This document shows positions 47,601 through 55,328 of a DNA stretch of 64,000 nt, one piece after another. The first letter of the stretch is position 1, and every line of letters begins with the position of its first letter. Source of the DNA: Pseudomonas saxonica. Its GTDB lineage: Bacteria > Pseudomonadota > Gammaproteobacteria > Pseudomonadales > Pseudomonadaceae. The translations under genes and the position numbers were made by a program. Location of the stretch: positions 682,001 through 746,000 of the forward strand of contig NZ_VFIO01000001.1 of assembly GCF_007858365.1 (NCBI RefSeq), in the 5' to 3' direction. The notes beneath the pieces were generated by a model. It had not been told where the DNA came from. It made no database searches and saw only the letters and a program-made list of their open reading frames with translations.

Positions 47601-48623
47601 TTAGTTGGATTTAAGTGCTTGATCAACTTTTTCAGCTGCTTGCGCGGTGACCCAGCCATGCCAGATGTTGGGCTGTTCACGTAAAAACGTTTGTGCCGCT
47701 TTACGCGGCTCAGTGCGTTTTTCGCTCATTTGGGCCAACGTGGTATTCAGCAAATCGATGGGGAAATCGACCTTTTCATAGAACTCAACCAACTGCGGAT
47801 ACTGCGCTTTGAAAGGGGCTGATACGCCAATGGCCAATTTTGCTGGCAGTGAGCGGGTGCCTTTGGGGTTGGGGTTATTGGCATCAGCCAGGGTCTTCCA
47901 CGCTTCGGCATCAAAGGCGGGCTCTTCCAGCTTGATCAGTTTGTAACGACCAATCAGCGGCGTCGGAGACCAGTAGTAGAACAGCACCGGCTTACCACGG
48001 CGAATCGAAGAACTGACTTCGGCATCCAGCGCCGCGCCTGAACCGGTTCGGAAATTGACGAAGTCCTTGTCAAGACCATAGGCCTTGAGCTTTTGACTGT
48101 TAACAATCTCGGAGGTCCAGCCCGTCGGGCTATTGAGGAAACGTCCCCGAGTCGGGTCTTCCTGGTCGCGGAACACGTCTTTGTACTTGGCCAGATCCGC
48201 CACTGATTTCAAGTCCGGCGCCAGAGGTTTGATCCCTTTGGCCGGATCGCCCTTGATCACGTACTCGGGCACCCACCAGCCCTCACTCGCGTTTTTGACG
48301 ATGTCCCCCAAACCTGAAACTTTGCCCTCTGCTTCGGCCTTGACCCACACTGGGCTGCGTCCAGCCCATTCCTCGCCAATGACTTGAATATCATTCTTGG
48401 CCAGTGCGGCCTCAAGACTGACCGTGCTGCCAGGCAAGGTATCCGTCGCGACATCGTAGCCATGCTCGGTGATATACCGCAGTACTTCTGTGATCAGACT
48501 GCCGCTTTCCCAGGTGATGTCACCGAAATGAACAGGCGCTGCCTGCTCTTGTGCCAGAGCCGGTTGCGCGATGAGCCCAACCGCCAGAAGCGAGCCACCG
48601 AGCCACTTTTTTAGTCTGTTCAT
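47601..48623 (-). CDS. quaternary-amine-type periplasmic substrate-binding protein
   Basis: A 340-residue binding protein of the OpuAC/ProX fold, with a signal peptide cleaved after A24 (QPALA). Tryptophan/tyrosine-rich spots (WAGRSPVW, EGWWVPEYV, FYYWSPTP) are candidates for the aromatic cage that holds a quaternary ammonium. The exact substrate is not clear. The start overlaps the stop of the sigma-factor gene as ATGA, so expression is coupled to it. Confidence 0.87.
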   Translation of the reverse strand: MNRLKKWLGGSLLAVGLIAQPALAQEQAAPVHFGDITWESGSLITEVLRYITEHGYDVATDTLPGSTVSLEAALAKNDIQVIGEEWAGRSPVWVKAEAEGKVSGLGDIVKNASEGWWVPEYVIKGDPAKGIKPLAPDLKSVADLAKYKDVFRDQEDPTRGRFLNSPTGWTSEIVNSQKLKAYGLDKDFVNFRTGSGAALDAEVSSSIRRGKPVLFYYWSPTPLIGRYKLIKLEEPAFDAEAWKTLADANNPNPKGTRSLPAKLAIGVSAPFKAQYPQLVEFYEKVDFPIDLLNTTLAQMSEKRTEPRKAAQTFLREQPNIWHGWVTAQAAEKVDQALKSN

Positions 48624-49168
48624 ACGTATTCTCTTGTTTTGGGGGGACGGCTTTTCAGCAGTGTGCTGTCAGGTTTTGAACAACGACTCTGCGCAAGGTT
48701 CATGTAATCGCTGACTGAACGCAGAGAAATGCCCAACTGTGCTGCTATTTGTGTGTAGGTCATGCCATTGAGACGAGAAAGCACAAAGGTTGCTTTGACC
48801 TTGTCGGGCAAATTATCAAGTTGGTGTTCCACCCAGTCCAACGCCTGATAAAGCTGCACCATTGTTTCGGGCGAAGGCGCGGTGTCCTGGTCGCTGCTGG
48901 ATAACGTCATCAAAAAAGCTCGCTCAACATCACGACGGCGCCAGAGCTGGTAAATCAGACGCTGTGCAATGGTGGTCAGCAGAGCCCGTGGCTCACGGAT
49001 ATCCAAGGCTTGAGGGGTACTCAATAACTGGACGAACGTATCGGCCGCAATGTCTTCAGCGTAGCTGCTCGAATTGAGGTAGCGGCTCAAACGTGCGCTT
49101 AGCCATAAATAGTGGGCGTTGAAGAGCTGCCTCACGTATTCACGGTGAGAGGTGTCGGCCCCGGACAT
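48620..49168 (-). CDS. ECF (FecI-like) sigma-70 factor
   Basis: A 182-residue sigma factor with region 2 (about 10-80, YVRQLFNAHYLWLSARLSRY onward) and region 4 (about 115-165, KVKATFVLSRLNGMTYTQIA). I choose ATG 49168 since the longer frame adds 21 residues without sigma similarity. No FecR-type anti-sigma gene or TonB receptor is adjacent, which is unusual. It is the first gene of the quaternary-amine operon, joined to it by a 4-bp overlap. The target promoters are unknown; the AT-rich region upstream may be one. Confidence 0.87.
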   Translation of the reverse strand: MSGADTSHREYVRQLFNAHYLWLSARLSRYLNSSSYAEDIAADTFVQLLSTPQALDIREPRALLTTIAQRLIYQLWRRRDVERAFLMTLSSSDQDTAPSPETMVQLYQALDWVEHQLDNLPDKVKATFVLSRLNGMTYTQIAAQLGISLRSVSDYMNLAQSRCSKPDSTLLKSRPPKTREYV

Positions 49169-49246
49169 AAAGGCTCCAAAAGATGAGTTGATAGCGGTCA
49201 GTCCGGTGATCCGGTGCAGCGATCCTAGCAAAGGCTTATATTTCTT

Positions 49247-49269
49247 TTAAATATTAAAAAAATATTTAA
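49247..49269. promoter_or_regulatory. AT-only inverted repeat upstream of the sigma-factor operon
   Basis: TTAAATATT, five As, AATATTTAA: a perfect 9-bp inverted repeat about 80-100 bp upstream of the start at 49168. It could be an operator, part of a promoter or a bent-DNA site; no family match is claimed. Confidence 0.45.
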
Positions 49270-49309
49270 ACATCTATTTCGAATATATAAACGCAGTCAG
49301 CCCCCTTCC

Positions 49310-50101
49310 CTAGCACAACGTGGCAAAACCCTGCTTCGCCGCTTCAGACTCATAATCGAGCAGTATTTGATAGTCCACCGCACGTGCCGGCAACACCTCT
49401 TTCAGTCCCAAACAGCTGCTAACTTCAGGCATTTGCTTGAGAGCTGTGTTCATGGCGGCGCGAATGCGCTCCACCTCGGCATGGCTTGAAGTGTGCGCGG
49501 TGATGTAGGGCAACGTAGGACTTGGCGCAGTACGCGCCACGACGCGCAACCCTGCGATTTCCTCGGGAGCGTAACGCGCCAAATAGGCAAAGGTGACGCT
49601 GTCGATGGCGGCCAGATCCGCACGCTCCGCCTTTACCCATTGCAGGCTATGCCGATGCGCGCCACTCATGCCCAACGAAGAAAAAAATCGCCCGCCCTCC
49701 TGCAAGGCGGCCAATCGATGACGAAACAGATTCATGCCGCTGTTCGAATGTTCGTCATTGACCACCCCGCGACTGCCCTTGAAGTCAGCGAGCGCTTCGC
49801 GGTTATCAGTAGTGCGGCAGATGATCAAACTGCAATGCATGCCAGCCGTGCTATCAGGCAAGTCGTAATGAGGTCGACCAATCAGTTGCACCTGTCCGCG
49901 CAACTGAGTCACCAATGGGTAACCACAGGTTTGAGCCAACAATAGGTTCGGTGCACGAAAAAGCGCCAATGGGGCAAGGTCTTGCGGCCTCTCGCGGGTC
50001 TGCTCCAACAGCGCCATGATGCGCTTCAACCATTGCTGATTAGCCGCTTCCACGGGCGCCGGAGCAACGTACATGGTGAGTTCTGCATAACGTCCAGACA
50101 T
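49310..50101 (-). CDS. PhnD-like substrate-binding-fold protein without signal peptide
   Basis: A 263-residue protein of the PhnD/SsuA/transferrin-type binding fold. RYAELTMYVAPAP at the start, DFKGSRGVVNDEHSNSGMNLFR in the centre and DSVTFAYLARYAPE later are family-typical. There is no signal peptide, so it should be cytoplasmic, and no permease or ATPase of the phosphonate type is near. It follows the desaturase gene by 18 bp. The function is unknown. Confidence 0.78.
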   Translation of the reverse strand: MSGRYAELTMYVAPAPVEAANQQWLKRIMALLEQTRERPQDLAPLALFRAPNLLLAQTCGYPLVTQLRGQVQLIGRPHYDLPDSTAGMHCSLIICRTTDNREALADFKGSRGVVNDEHSNSGMNLFRHRLAALQEGGRFFSSLGMSGAHRHSLQWVKAERADLAAIDSVTFAYLARYAPEEIAGLRVVARTAPSPTLPYITAHTSSHAEVERIRAAMNTALKQMPEVSSCLGLKEVLPARAVDYQILLDYESEAAKQGFATLC

Positions 50102-50119
50102 GGTGGTCTCCGTGCTCTA

Positions 50120-51061
50120 TTAACTGAAGGGATGCTGCGGGCTGTCGATGACGCGCACGCTGTTGTTACGCAGGAACACGCCATAACCCTCAACCAGAAA
50201 GCCGCCACTGCGCTGTACCCATTGTTCACGACGCGCTCTGTAGACCTTGGGCAGATGAAACCATGGCAAGCCCGGCAGGTCATGATGAACCAAATGCAAA
50301 TTCAGATTGAGAAACAACCAGCGCCATGGCCAGCCAGCTTCATTAAGTACCGTCCGGTGTTCAGGGAGAACTGCCGGCCGATGCTCATAGTAAGAACGAA
50401 GTGCGCCCACAGAAAGTGCGGGGACCGTCACCAGAAAAACGTATTGAGCAATTGATAACACGCTGTAATGGGCAATGTAAGCAAACATCAACAGGGTGAA
50501 AAAGCCGTGGGTCAGCCACATACGCCATGCCTGTCGGTCTCCTTGACCTAAGCGCGTGAGCTCTTTTGCCGCGAGGCCGAACAACGCCAGCGGTGGCCCG
50601 ACCAGCAATCGCCCGACTACGGTTTTGTTCAGCCAAAGTACTCCCCGCATTAATGCAGGGGCTTGCAGCCATTGGTTACGCTTGAGGTAACGACTTTCCG
50701 GATCCATGCCGGGCAACGTCAAGTCGTGGTCGCGGTGATGCTCCAAGTGGCTGTCGCGGTACAAGGTATACGGGTACCAGAGGGCAAAGGGGGCATACCC
50801 CAGCAACTTGTTCAGCCATTGAAAGGCGGTGGGATGACCATGCAACAGCTCGTGTTGCACGGACATCCACAACACGACGACCGGGATCAGTAATACGGTT
50901 GTCCAGAAGACACCTATCAGCGGGCTGTAAAACAGCAACGCAAACCATGCGCCGGGAACCGCAATCAGTAACAGCCAGGTTGGCCATTGGGTGCGACCGG
51001 TAAAACTGCGGGCCAGTGCTTGTATGTCCCGTTGCTGGGCTAGATCAAAAAAATGCGCCAT
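50120..51061 (-). CDS. membrane fatty acid desaturase family protein
   Basis: A 313-residue di-iron membrane desaturase. The three histidine boxes are HELLHGH, HLEHH and HLVHH, set between about four hydrophobic segments. I choose ATG 51061 (MAHFFDLAQQRDIQ). The substrate is not known; acyl-lipid or carotenoid-like substrates are possible. The gene starts the two-gene unit with the PhnD-like protein, just after the tRNA-array terminator. Confidence 0.85.
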   Translation of the reverse strand: MAHFFDLAQQRDIQALARSFTGRTQWPTWLLLIAVPGAWFALLFYSPLIGVFWTTVLLIPVVVLWMSVQHELLHGHPTAFQWLNKLLGYAPFALWYPYTLYRDSHLEHHRDHDLTLPGMDPESRYLKRNQWLQAPALMRGVLWLNKTVVGRLLVGPPLALFGLAAKELTRLGQGDRQAWRMWLTHGFFTLLMFAYIAHYSVLSIAQYVFLVTVPALSVGALRSYYEHRPAVLPEHRTVLNEAGWPWRWLFLNLNLHLVHHDLPGLPWFHLPKVYRARREQWVQRSGGFLVEGYGVFLRNNSVRVIDSPQHPFS

Positions 51062-51188
51062 CGTGAAGTTCAACAAAGAAGTGGAAGTCACCTCTGTGTG
51101 GCGCGAGCTGCGCATTTCTTGCAGATCGATTGGTTATTTGCTTAGCACTGACTGTAGAGAAGCATCACCTAAAAAAAGCAGGCACAAA

Positions 51189-51212
51189 AAAAGCAGCCCT
51201 TAGGCTGCTTTT
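51189..51212. terminator. terminator of the tRNA array
   Basis: AAAAGCAGCC, CTTA loop, GGCTGCTTTT: a perfect 10-bp stem 41 bp beyond the last tRNA on the minus strand, with T tract. Confidence 0.88.
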
Positions 51213-51252
51213 CCGTGTTTTTTGAAACTGCGTAGCTCCAAAAAACAAAATT

Positions 51253-51328
<76 letters not shown>

Positions 51329-51333
51329 AATAA

Positions 51334-51409
51334 TGGCGTCCCCTAGGGGACTCGAACCCCTGTTACCGCCGTGAAAGGGCGGTGTCCTAGGCCACTAGAC
51401 GAAGGGGAC
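51334..51409 (-). tRNA. tRNA-Glu (TTC), copy 3 of 3 in transcription order
   Basis: 76 nt with encoded CCA. The acceptor is GTCCCCT/AGGGGAC, the anticodon TTC lies in CCTTTCACG, and the T loop is GTTCGAGTC. 5 bp separate it from the Gly tRNA. Confidence 0.97.
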
Positions 51410-51511
51410 GTTGCCCGAAACATACACTGTACATTTCAGTGCCAGGTCATTAACCGAAGTTAGTAACTTGGCTTTCACTCAACCCCGTCCGAAAACGAAG
51501 CTGCTTAAAAA

Positions 51512-51587
<76 letters not shown>

Positions 51588-51592
51588 AATAA

Positions 51593-51668
51593 TGGCGTCC
51601 CCTAGGGGACTCGAACCCCTGTTACCGCCGTGAAAGGGCGGTGTCCTAGGCCACTAGACGAAGGGGAC
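51593..51668 (-). tRNA. tRNA-Glu (TTC), copy 2
   Basis: Same sequence as the copy at 51334, again 5 bp from its Gly partner. Confidence 0.97.
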
Positions 51669-51769
51669 GTTGCCCGAAATGCACACGTACATTTCAGTGC
51701 CAATCACATAACCTGAGTCAATGATCTGGCTTTCACTCAACCCCGTCCGAAAACGAAGCTGCTTAAAAA

Positions 51770-51845
<76 letters not shown>

Positions 51846-51847
51846 AA

Positions 51848-51923
51848 TGGCGTCCCCTAGGGGACTCGAACCCCTGTTACCGCCGTGAAAGGGCGGTGTC
51901 CTAGGCCACTAGACGAAGGGGAC
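51848..51923 (-). tRNA. tRNA-Glu (TTC), copy 1, promoter-proximal
   Basis: Same sequence as the other Glu copies. Only 2 bp separate it from its Gly partner, against 5 in the other pairs. Confidence 0.97.
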
Positions 51924-51984
51924 ACGCTACAACTTCACTGGTTGCTGGCGTTTAGCTATTCGCTTTACGCTGCAATTGGCGCGC

Positions 51985-52013
51985 ATTCTAGGGATGGATT
52001 TGAAAGGCGTCAA
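51985..52013 (-). promoter_or_regulatory. sigma-70 promoter of the tRNA array
   Basis: On the minus strand TTGACG (52013-52008), 17 bp, TAGAAT (51990-51985), then a GC-rich discriminator (GCGCGCC) as in stringently controlled stable-RNA promoters. Confidence 0.8.
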
Positions 52014-52301
52014 CCCCATTCTGAAAATATATTGAAATCAATGACTTCCCTCTTCTACGCAAGCTTTCCTGCGCAGTACGTCGCTGAACTTCCGACGCGT
52101 GTATTCCGTCTCACTCCAAGGGGTTATGATTGCTTGGATTGAGTGATGGCACATTGCAGTCATTGCTCTTCAAGCTCCAGGTAGATAGTCCATAATCGAG
52201 AACACACTGCGCTTCCTTAATCTGCATCCAGAATACGTCCAACAGGCAATACTGCCTTGGCCCTGCATTCACCAGCAGACCACTTTGAAGAGGTTTTAAC
52301 G
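52014..52301. other. noncoding gap between the tRNA promoter and the 52302 gene
   Basis: About 290 bp of mixed composition. A short open frame is present but I see no conserved protein, RNA or repeat in it. The rightward promoter of the next gene should lie here; I cannot pick it with confidence. Confidence 0.5.
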
Positions 52302-53069
52302 TTGACTCCTTCCATGATCGCCCTGCTTGTCGTAGCCGGGATCGTACTGTTGATTGTCATTGCCTACCTGAACCATATGGTGGAGAACAACAAGCTGGAA
52401 AAAAACCGTCAGAAGGTCGAACTCAATGACCGTATTCGTCGGTGCAGCGAGGTCAACGAGACATTCCCGGGCCAATTGATGTCTGGGGCGCTCAAGCTTT
52501 TACTGACTCGTCTTGAGCTCAACGCGACACAACGGTTATTGCAACTGCAAAAAAACAGTGCCGCAACAAAAGCACGGGTTGCCGAACTCACCGCGTTGGT
52601 CGGGCAAGGCGAGTCAATTGCGGTCAATAACCCTCCACGCCCTATCCTTGCGGAGGCCACGGCCAAAGATGTTCGCTTTACGCTGGAAACTCTACACGGC
52701 CAAATCACGCGCGCGGCCAAAGATCACGTGCTGAGCAACGGCGAAGCCAAGGAGTGGCTAAAAGAGGTGCATCACCTGCTGGTGGTTCTGCATATCGAGT
52801 TCTTCAACAATCTCGGCCAGCTTTCGCTCCAGCAAAACCAGCCTGGTCAAGCACGTCTGGCTTTTGAACGTGGGGTGCAGTACTTGCGCCAACAGCCAGA
52901 CACACGATACAGCACTCAGCTCGACGCTTTTGAAGTGCAATTGGCTCGCGCGAACACTCTTCTGCTGAACAAGTTTGAACCCGCAAAAGACGAGGCCAAT
53001 GAGCTGGCTGAAGGGCTCAAAAGTGACGAGGTAGAAGGCGACTGGAAGAAAAAGGCGATTTACGATTAA
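52302..53069 (+). CDS. single-pass membrane protein of unknown function
   Basis: A 255-residue protein starting with TTG 52302 (LTPSMIALLVVAGIVLL), behind AGAGG about 10 nt upstream; ATG 52314 is the alternative. One membrane helix near 5-24 is followed by a long helical cytoplasmic or periplasmic domain that includes a TPR-like stretch (GQLSLQQNQPGQARLAFERGVQYL). The protein is conserved in Pseudomonas as far as I recall, without an assigned role. Confidence 0.7.
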   Translation: MTPSMIALLVVAGIVLLIVIAYLNHMVENNKLEKNRQKVELNDRIRRCSEVNETFPGQLMSGALKLLLTRLELNATQRLLQLQKNSAATKARVAELTALVGQGESIAVNNPPRPILAEATAKDVRFTLETLHGQITRAAKDHVLSNGEAKEWLKEVHHLLVVLHIEFFNNLGQLSLQQNQPGQARLAFERGVQYLRQQPDTRYSTQLDAFEVQLARANTLLLNKFEPAKDEANELAEGLKSDEVEGDWKKKAIYD

Positions 53070-53177
53070 ACGCCGCGCAGCCTGAATGCAGGAGCCGTGC
53101 GCGAAATTGCACAGGACATTGCAGGCTATAAAAGCAAAGGTGTGATGAGTACCCGGAACGGGTCAGAGGGCAAAACA

Positions 53178-53206
53178 CAAAAAGGCAGTCCAGGACTGCC
53201 TTTTTG
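53178..53206. terminator. bidirectional terminator
   Basis: CAAAAAGGCAGTCC and GGACTGCCTTTTTG form a perfect 14-bp inverted repeat with a one-base centre. It serves the convergent 52302 and yggL genes. Confidence 0.9.
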
Positions 53207-53213
53207 TTTGACG

Positions 53214-53558
53214 TCAGGCTACCGGATTGATTGGCTTTTCCGGGTACCACACGTCCAACAGCGGGCTAACTTCAGCGCTGGTCAGCTCTGGGCGAGCTTT
53301 CAACCAGGCTTCAACAGCAGCACGCTGCTCTTCAGTGACCGAACCACGTTTCTGCAGGCAAACAAGACCGAAGTCGTCGCCGCCAACATAGCCAAGGCCG
53401 TTAGCTTCCATGGCTTCTTTCAAAAAGGCTTCCAGGAAAGCGTCGACAGCTTCATCCGACAGGTCTTCTTTGAAATCCAGGTTCAGCTCAAAACCCAGCT
53501 CCTGAAATTCATCAACGCACAATTTTTTGCGCAGACGCTGGGAACGATTAGTAGCCAT
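53214..53558 (-). CDS. yggL: YggL family 50S ribosome-associated protein
   Basis: A 114-residue acidic protein, starting MATNRSQRLRKKLCVDEFQELGF, which is the DUF469/YggL signature. E. coli YggL binds the large ribosomal subunit. The length fits the family. It is a single gene ending at a strong terminator. Confidence 0.88.
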   Translation of the reverse strand: MATNRSQRLRKKLCVDEFQELGFELNLDFKEDLSDEAVDAFLEAFLKEAMEANGLGYVGGDDFGLVCLQKRGSVTEEQRAAVEAWLKARPELTSAEVSPLLDVWYPEKPINPVA

Positions 53559-53790
53559 TGAACAATCCTCTTAAGTAATAACGGCGGCACTTTACCAGCT
53601 TAAGCTCGCGTCTGCCCGGTTCCGTGCGAACGGTTCATCGTTTTCTGCTTATATTAAGCACGTGTCTTTGGCATGCCGATGCACAAGCTCACAAACCTTG
53701 GGGCATAATGCCGATACTTTTATGACCATCGAGGGCGTTTTTCGTCGTGCCCTCTTATTTTTCCCCCTCGCGTGCAGGGTTTTACTTCTT

Positions 53791-55257
53791 ATGATCAAAT
53801 CTTTACGACCACTGCTTCTCGCGGGCCTTTTTTTACCGCTCGCCTTCGGCGCTAACGCCGCCCCCGTCAACACCACGCTTTCGCCTAAAGTTCAGCAAGC
53901 GCTCAAAACCAATAAACTGCAAAACGATGCGCTGTCGCTGGTCATGATCCCGCTCAATGGCCCCGGTGTGCCTACCGTGTTCAATGCCGATGTGTCCATG
54001 AACCCCGCCTCCACCATGAAACTGGTGACCACGTACGCGGCACTTGAAATGCTCGGCCCGACTCATCAGTGGAAAACTGAGTTCTACACCGACGGCACCC
54101 TGAACAACGGCACGCTGCAGGGCAATCTGTACCTCAAGGGTGGCGGTGACCCCAAACTCAACATGGAAAAACTCTGGCTGCTGATGCGTGACCTGCGCGC
54201 CAATGGCGTCCAGCATGTCACCGGCGATCTGATACTGGATCGCAGCTTCTTTGAACAACCTCAACTTCCGGCGTTCAACGACGACGGCAACGATAAAAAC
54301 AAGCCGTTCCTGGTCAAACCCGATGCGCTGATGGTCAACCTCAAGGCGTTGCGCTTTATCGCCCGTAATGATGCGGGCAAGGTGTTGATCTCGGTCGAGC
54401 CGCCGATTGCCAGCATCCGGGTCGACAATCAGGTGAAGGCCCTCAACAGCAAGCAATGCACCGGCGATGTCCGCTATAACCCCGTGCAACAAGCCGACGG
54501 TACTGTTCTGGTCACGGTCAGCGGCCAACTGGCCGATGGCTGCAACTCTCAGACCTACCTGTCCCTGCTTGATCACGCGACCTACACCGCAGGCGCCGTA
54601 CGGGCCATTTGGAAAGAGTTGGGCGGCACCATTCAAGGCCAGGACCGTCAGGCCAGCGTGCCCAAAAATGCCAAATTGCTCGCTCGCGCCTACTCGCCGG
54701 ACTTGGCCGAGATCATTCGCGACATCAACAAATACAGCAACAACACCATGGCTCAGCAGCTGTTCCTGAGCCTCGGCGCTCAGTTCCGCAATGATGCGGA
54801 CGGCGACGACGCCAAAGCAGCTCAACGTGTCATTCGCCAGTGGCTGGCCAAAAAAGGCATCACGGCACCGCATCTGATCATGGAAAACGGCTCAGGCCTT
54901 TCACGTGCCGAGCGAGTCAGCGCACGTGAGATGGCACAAATGCTTCAGGCAGCCTGGAACAGCCCGTACGCCGCTGAGTTCATCAGCTCCATGCCGATTG
55001 CAGGCAAGGACGGCACCATGCGCAAACGCCTCAAAACGACAGCCATGAACGGTCAAGCCCATATCAAAACCGGCACCCTGAACACCGTACGGGCTATTTC
55101 CGGCTTTAGCCGTGACAGCAATGGCAACACCTGGGCGGTTGTCGCGATTCTTAACGACCCTCGCCCTTGGGGCGCCTCATCGATTCTCGATCAAGTCCTG
55201 CTCGATCTTTATCGCCAGCCAGCGCTGACCAACAACGCAGTCTCCATCGCCCAGTAA
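53791..55257 (+). CDS. dacB: D-alanyl-D-alanine carboxypeptidase/endopeptidase PBP4
   Basis: A 488-residue periplasmic enzyme. I choose ATG 53791, which gives a clean signal peptide (cleaved near GANA); the frame runs upstream without similarity. The catalytic motifs are S74-T-M-K77, S316-N-N318 and K426-T-G428. The enzyme trims pentapeptides and cuts peptide cross-bridges in peptidoglycan. It is a single gene with its own terminator. Confidence 0.94.
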   Translation: MIKSLRPLLLAGLFLPLAFGANAAPVNTTLSPKVQQALKTNKLQNDALSLVMIPLNGPGVPTVFNADVSMNPASTMKLVTTYAALEMLGPTHQWKTEFYTDGTLNNGTLQGNLYLKGGGDPKLNMEKLWLLMRDLRANGVQHVTGDLILDRSFFEQPQLPAFNDDGNDKNKPFLVKPDALMVNLKALRFIARNDAGKVLISVEPPIASIRVDNQVKALNSKQCTGDVRYNPVQQADGTVLVTVSGQLADGCNSQTYLSLLDHATYTAGAVRAIWKELGGTIQGQDRQASVPKNAKLLARAYSPDLAEIIRDINKYSNNTMAQQLFLSLGAQFRNDADGDDAKAAQRVIRQWLAKKGITAPHLIMENGSGLSRAERVSAREMAQMLQAAWNSPYAAEFISSMPIAGKDGTMRKRLKTTAMNGQAHIKTGTLNTVRAISGFSRDSNGNTWAVVAILNDPRPWGASSILDQVLLDLYRQPALTNNAVSIAQ

Positions 55258-55272
55258 GGTTTTACAGACAAT

Positions 55273-55310
55273 AAAAAACGCCCTTGATCTTGCGACCAAG
55301 GGCGTTTTTT
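55273..55310. terminator. bidirectional terminator between dacB and rlmKL
   Basis: AAAAAACGCCCTTG and CAAGGGCGTTTTTT form a perfect 14-bp stem with a 10-nt loop. Confidence 0.93.
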
Positions 55311-55328
55311 TATCGCCTTAACACAGAA

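Noticed and set aside
53833..54873. 346-codon open frame antisense to dacB
   Set aside because: Opposite an intact dacB with all catalytic motifs; no domain in the antisense translation.
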